Positions 6,926 through 9,514 of a DNA stretch of 9,514 nucleotides are shown here, in pieces (the stretch's first letter is position 1; every line of letters starts with the position of its first letter). Source of the DNA: an uncultured Bacilli bacterium (lineage in GTDB: Bacteria; Bacillota_I; Bacilli_A; RFN20; CAG-631); assembly GCA_934215405.1 (NCBI GenBank), contig CAKPZU010000080.1, forward strand, positions 1 through 9,514, given 5' to 3'. Made by a program: the position numbers and the translations under genes. Under the pieces are notes generated by a model that worked only from the letters and a program-made list of their open reading frames with translations, was not told where the DNA came from and did no database searches.

Positions 6926-9514
6926 TTATTTATTATTTATAACTTCTGCAGTATAATTTGTATTAATTATTTTAATTCTTTGTTTTAAGATATTAGCATC
7001 ATTCTTATAATTTTGTATTTTAAAAGAATTAACAATTTTATTTTCAGTTTCTGGTGTCCAATATATTGTTAAGTTTTTTCTTGCTCTAGTAATTGCTGTA
7101 TAAAAAATGCTATGTGTAATATTTTCTTCAACTTCATTTGAAATGATAAGCTTGACTGAATCATATTCTAAGCCTTGTGCCTTATGTATAGATAAAGCAT
7201 ACGCAACTTGAAATGGAAATGCAATACTTCCATCTGTATTTTTATCATAAACATCTTCAGTAAACTTATTGAATGAAAACTTAACAATTGATTCTTTCAT
7301 ATTTTCGTCTATTGATAATAATTCAACACCACACGATTTGCACAAAATGGGATTAAGTATTTTACATACTCTTATTGTAAAAATAAAACTTTTCTGTGAC
7401 TCATCAATTTTTTCTATTTTCCCTTTTAGATTATTGTAAAATATATCACGATATTTATAAGTCTCATGAAATATTATTGGATCATCTTTTTTAAAAATAT
7501 ATTGTTTCCATTTGTATGATTTATTTTTATTTTCAATTTGCAAAATTTTGTTTATATTATTAATACCATATAAGCCATCATAGTTAAGACATAATATAAT
7601 TTCATCAGGATAATTTTTTTTAAAAACAGTATCATCAAAAACATGAGATATTTGATTAACAGCTAATTTTTCTTGAATATTTTGTCCAATATTTCTTACT
7701 TCTTTCCAAAAGTCTATTAATGTTTCACTATCTGTTCTAAATTGAGTTTGCAAATCAACATAACATCTACAAGGGATAAATTCTTTTAAAATGGAAAACC
7801 AGTTTCCAAATGATATCGAATGTATTTGAAAAATATCACCTAAAAGTAAAAGTAATTTTGGCTTTGTTTGATTCAATATATTATACATATCTTTTGTCGA
7901 AATTGTTGAACATTCATCAATAATCAATAAATCAATTCTTGAATCAATTTTAAATTCTTTTAAGTATTTAGTAATCGTCATATATTGGACAGAATTATTA
8001 GCAAATTTCCTTTTCATATTATCAACAGCTGGATTTGTAGAAGCAATACATATTGTTTCTAAATTATTTAATACTTTTAAAACATAACTTGCAAAAAAAG
8101 ATTTACCAGTACCTGCCGAGCCATATACACAAAATATACTTTCTGATGTAAATAGCGTTTTAAGTGAGTTCTCTTTATTTGAATCTTGAAACTCCAAATT
8201 TAATTCTTTGATCTGAGATTCTGCAAATTCTTTGTAATGAGAAAAATTAATGGCATTAACATATTCATTTATTAATCTTATTAAATTAATTGTGTTTATC
8301 TCGTTTTCAGCTAAAAAAGTATATTTTCCAAATTGTAAAATTTTTCTATGTGATATTGATTCTTTATTAAATTGTGAATTATATTTCTCAATTATCATAG
8401 AAATATCATTATTACTTATTTTTTCATTAGGTATATAAATACACGATGATTCATTCGATACATTAGAAACAGTTCTAGCCAAAATCTCAGTGACATGTTC
8501 ATAATATCCGAAAATATTTATTAAATCATTATATGACGGATTATGATTAATCAGTCCTGAGGAAAATGGAGATTTTTCAAATGGATATATTCCTTTTTTT
8601 AGATTAATTTTTTCTATTGAATCATCATAAACACTTGCTAATTGTTTCTTTAAAATATCATTATTCATTTTATAAACTAAATATAAAATTGTATTTCTAC
8701 CAGTACTATTAAACAAAACTATGTTCCTACAAGCAATAATTGTTCTTAAAATTATTGTTTCTTTATTATAAAACACATCAACAATAAATTTATTAAAGTT
8801 TTTTTCATCTAGTTGTATAATTTCTGTCAAGTTTGTATTTTTATCTTTTAAATAATCCATCAAACGATAATAATCATTTGATTTTTTAGAATATACTTCC
8901 GAAGCATTAACAATATAGCTAAGCTTTTCTATTTCACATGGTCTTATCGCAATTTTAAAATCAGTAATAAATGAATAAGGAATTTTTAAATTTAAAACTA
9001 AAACTTCTTTTACAATTGTAGTTGCTTGTATTGCATAATTAGTTGGTATATTTAATAATGAAAAAGCAACAAATCTATCAAATTTACTATTATTGTCAAG
9101 TGCATTTGTAAGAGTGTATTCATAAAAAAGGAAATTTTCAACATAAATCATTTTTTTCTTTTGAACATAAAATGTTCCTTTTTCAACATGTTCAATTAAC
9201 ATATCATTGTTTTTATAGATGTTTATTATCTTTTTATAATATTGTTGAAACGAAATATCTAAATCAAATGGAAATAGCATAATATTTTTTAAAATAATAA
9301 TGCCGTAATATTTTTCAACAAATTCCTTTACTTCTAACAATTTTTCAACATATTTAAGGCCTAACCTTTCTGCATACTCTCCAATAAAATCCTCATGACC
9401 GGTAGATGCATTTAAGTTTTCATAAAATTTTGATAAAAAATTCAAATTAGCTTTAGACTTGCAATAATTATTTGCGCTGTCAATTTCACAATATCTTGAC
9501 TCATACACCTGATT
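6926..9514 (-). CDS. SF1 RecD-like helicase with unassigned N-terminal region, 5' partial
   Basis: At least 862 residues are present. The frame is open at the window edge (AAT CAG before the GTG at 9508-9506), so the true start probably lies outside; the GTG has no visible support as a start. Residues (numbered from that GTG) up to about 440 show no recognised domain. The C-terminal half is a complete superfamily 1B-type helicase: Walker A GSAGTGKS (463-470), Walker B LLIIDECS (527-534), LLLGDIFQ (554-561), QFRTD (589-593), SIHKAQGLEYD (773-783) and YTAITRARKN (803-812). The order matches RecD/AAA_30/UvrD_C_2 proteins, so it is an ATP-driven nucleic-acid translocase, probably on DNA. A cysteine cluster (C715, C723, C726) between motifs IV and V is noted without assignment. 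It is the first visible gene of the operon with the SAVED-like and CD-NTase genes and probably senses, remodels or destroys invading DNA. The N-terminal half may be the effector or sensor of the system (inference). Confidence 0.88.
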   Translation of the reverse strand, partial: NQVYESRYCEIDSANNYCKSKANLNFLSKFYENLNASTGHEDFIGEYAERLGLKYVEKLLEVKEFVEKYYGIIILKNIMLFPFDLDISFQQYYKKIINIYKNNDMLIEHVEKGTFYVQKKKMIYVENFLFYEYTLTNALDNNSKFDRFVAFSLLNIPTNYAIQATTIVKEVLVLNLKIPYSFITDFKIAIRPCEIEKLSYIVNASEVYSKKSNDYYRLMDYLKDKNTNLTEIIQLDEKNFNKFIVDVFYNKETIILRTIIACRNIVLFNSTGRNTILYLVYKMNNDILKKQLASVYDDSIEKINLKKGIYPFEKSPFSSGLINHNPSYNDLINIFGYYEHVTEILARTVSNVSNESSCIYIPNEKISNNDISMIIEKYNSQFNKESISHRKILQFGKYTFLAENEINTINLIRLINEYVNAINFSHYKEFAESQIKELNLEFQDSNKENSLKTLFTSESIFCVYGSAGTGKSFFASYVLKVLNNLETICIASTNPAVDNMKRKFANNSVQYMTITKYLKEFKIDSRIDLLIIDECSTISTKDMYNILNQTKPKLLLLLGDIFQIHSISFGNWFSILKEFIPCRCYVDLQTQFRTDSETLIDFWKEVRNIGQNIQEKLAVNQISHVFDDTVFKKNYPDEIILCLNYDGLYGINNINKILQIENKNKSYKWKQYIFKKDDPIIFHETYKYRDIFYNNLKGKIEKIDESQKSFIFTIRVCKILNPILCKSCGVELLSIDENMKESIVKFSFNKFTEDVYDKNTDGSIAFPFQVAYALSIHKAQGLEYDSVKLIISNEVEENITHSIFYTAITRARKNLTIYWTPETENKIVNSFKIQNYKNDANILKQRIKIINTNYTAEVINNK

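Noticed and set aside
9506..9508. GTG as the start of the helicase gene
   Set aside because: The frame stays open to the window edge and no ribosome binding site is visible in the six bases available, so the gene is treated as 5' partial.
1..9514. Mollicute genetic code (TGA as Trp)
   Set aside because: Tryptophans in the conserved proteins are TGG, and TGA ends the SAVED-like gene exactly at the overlap with the next gene.
1..9514. CRISPR array, tRNA, rRNA or insertion sequence
   Set aside because: No regularly spaced repeats, no tRNA-like cloverleaf and no transposase motifs were seen on either strand.

Overview
This is a very AT-rich window (roughly a quarter G+C by eye) in which every supported gene lies on the minus strand. 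Shine-Dalgarno motifs are GGAGG-like, tryptophan is TGG and TGA is used as a stop, so the standard bacterial code applies. A low-GC Bacillota (Clostridia, Erysipelotrichia or Bacilli type) fits best, but genus cannot be told from this sequence. There are no housekeeping genes, tRNAs, rRNAs, transposases or CRISPR repeats. The content is a stack of anti-phage-type genes, so this looks like part of a defence island.

Layout in transcription order, from right to left. (1) 9514-4885 is a tight three-gene unit: a superfamily 1 RecD-like helicase with a large unassigned N-terminal part (5' end outside the window), a SAVED-like ligand-sensor protein, and a CD-NTase (cGAS/DncV-like nucleotidyltransferase) with a C-terminal AGS-C sensor domain. 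The last two genes overlap by 11 bp. A nucleotide-second-messenger synthase beside a SAVED sensor is the core of a CBASS-like system. The helicase partner, and the lack of a recognisable killing domain on the SAVED protein, are unusual. (2) 4673-3768 is an abiH (abortive infection) gene interrupted by two compensating frameshifts, each in a run of eight A. (3) 3584-1707 is a Schlafen-group-3/DUF2075 protein with an N-terminal PD-(D/E)XK-like nuclease signature and an SF1 helicase core. It has a candidate promoter and a clear intrinsic terminator. (4) 1567-596 is a DUF2806-family protein. (5) 376-1 holds a promoter, a structured RNA of about 110 nt (closing 8-bp terminal stem, UUU-loop hairpin, 14-bp hairpin, U-tract) and, after a strong ribosome binding site, the first 65 codons of an ORF cut by the window edge. 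This resembles the RNA-then-reverse-transcriptase order of retrons and some DRT systems, but the RT identity rests on a short fragment.

The best candidate for an undescribed system is the helicase/SAVED/CD-NTase operon. The likely logic, by inference, is that the helicase protein or its N-terminal region senses or processes phage nucleic acid, the CD-NTase makes a cyclic oligonucleotide, and the SAVED protein binds it and acts through the helicase. The left-edge RNA plus ORF is the second candidate.
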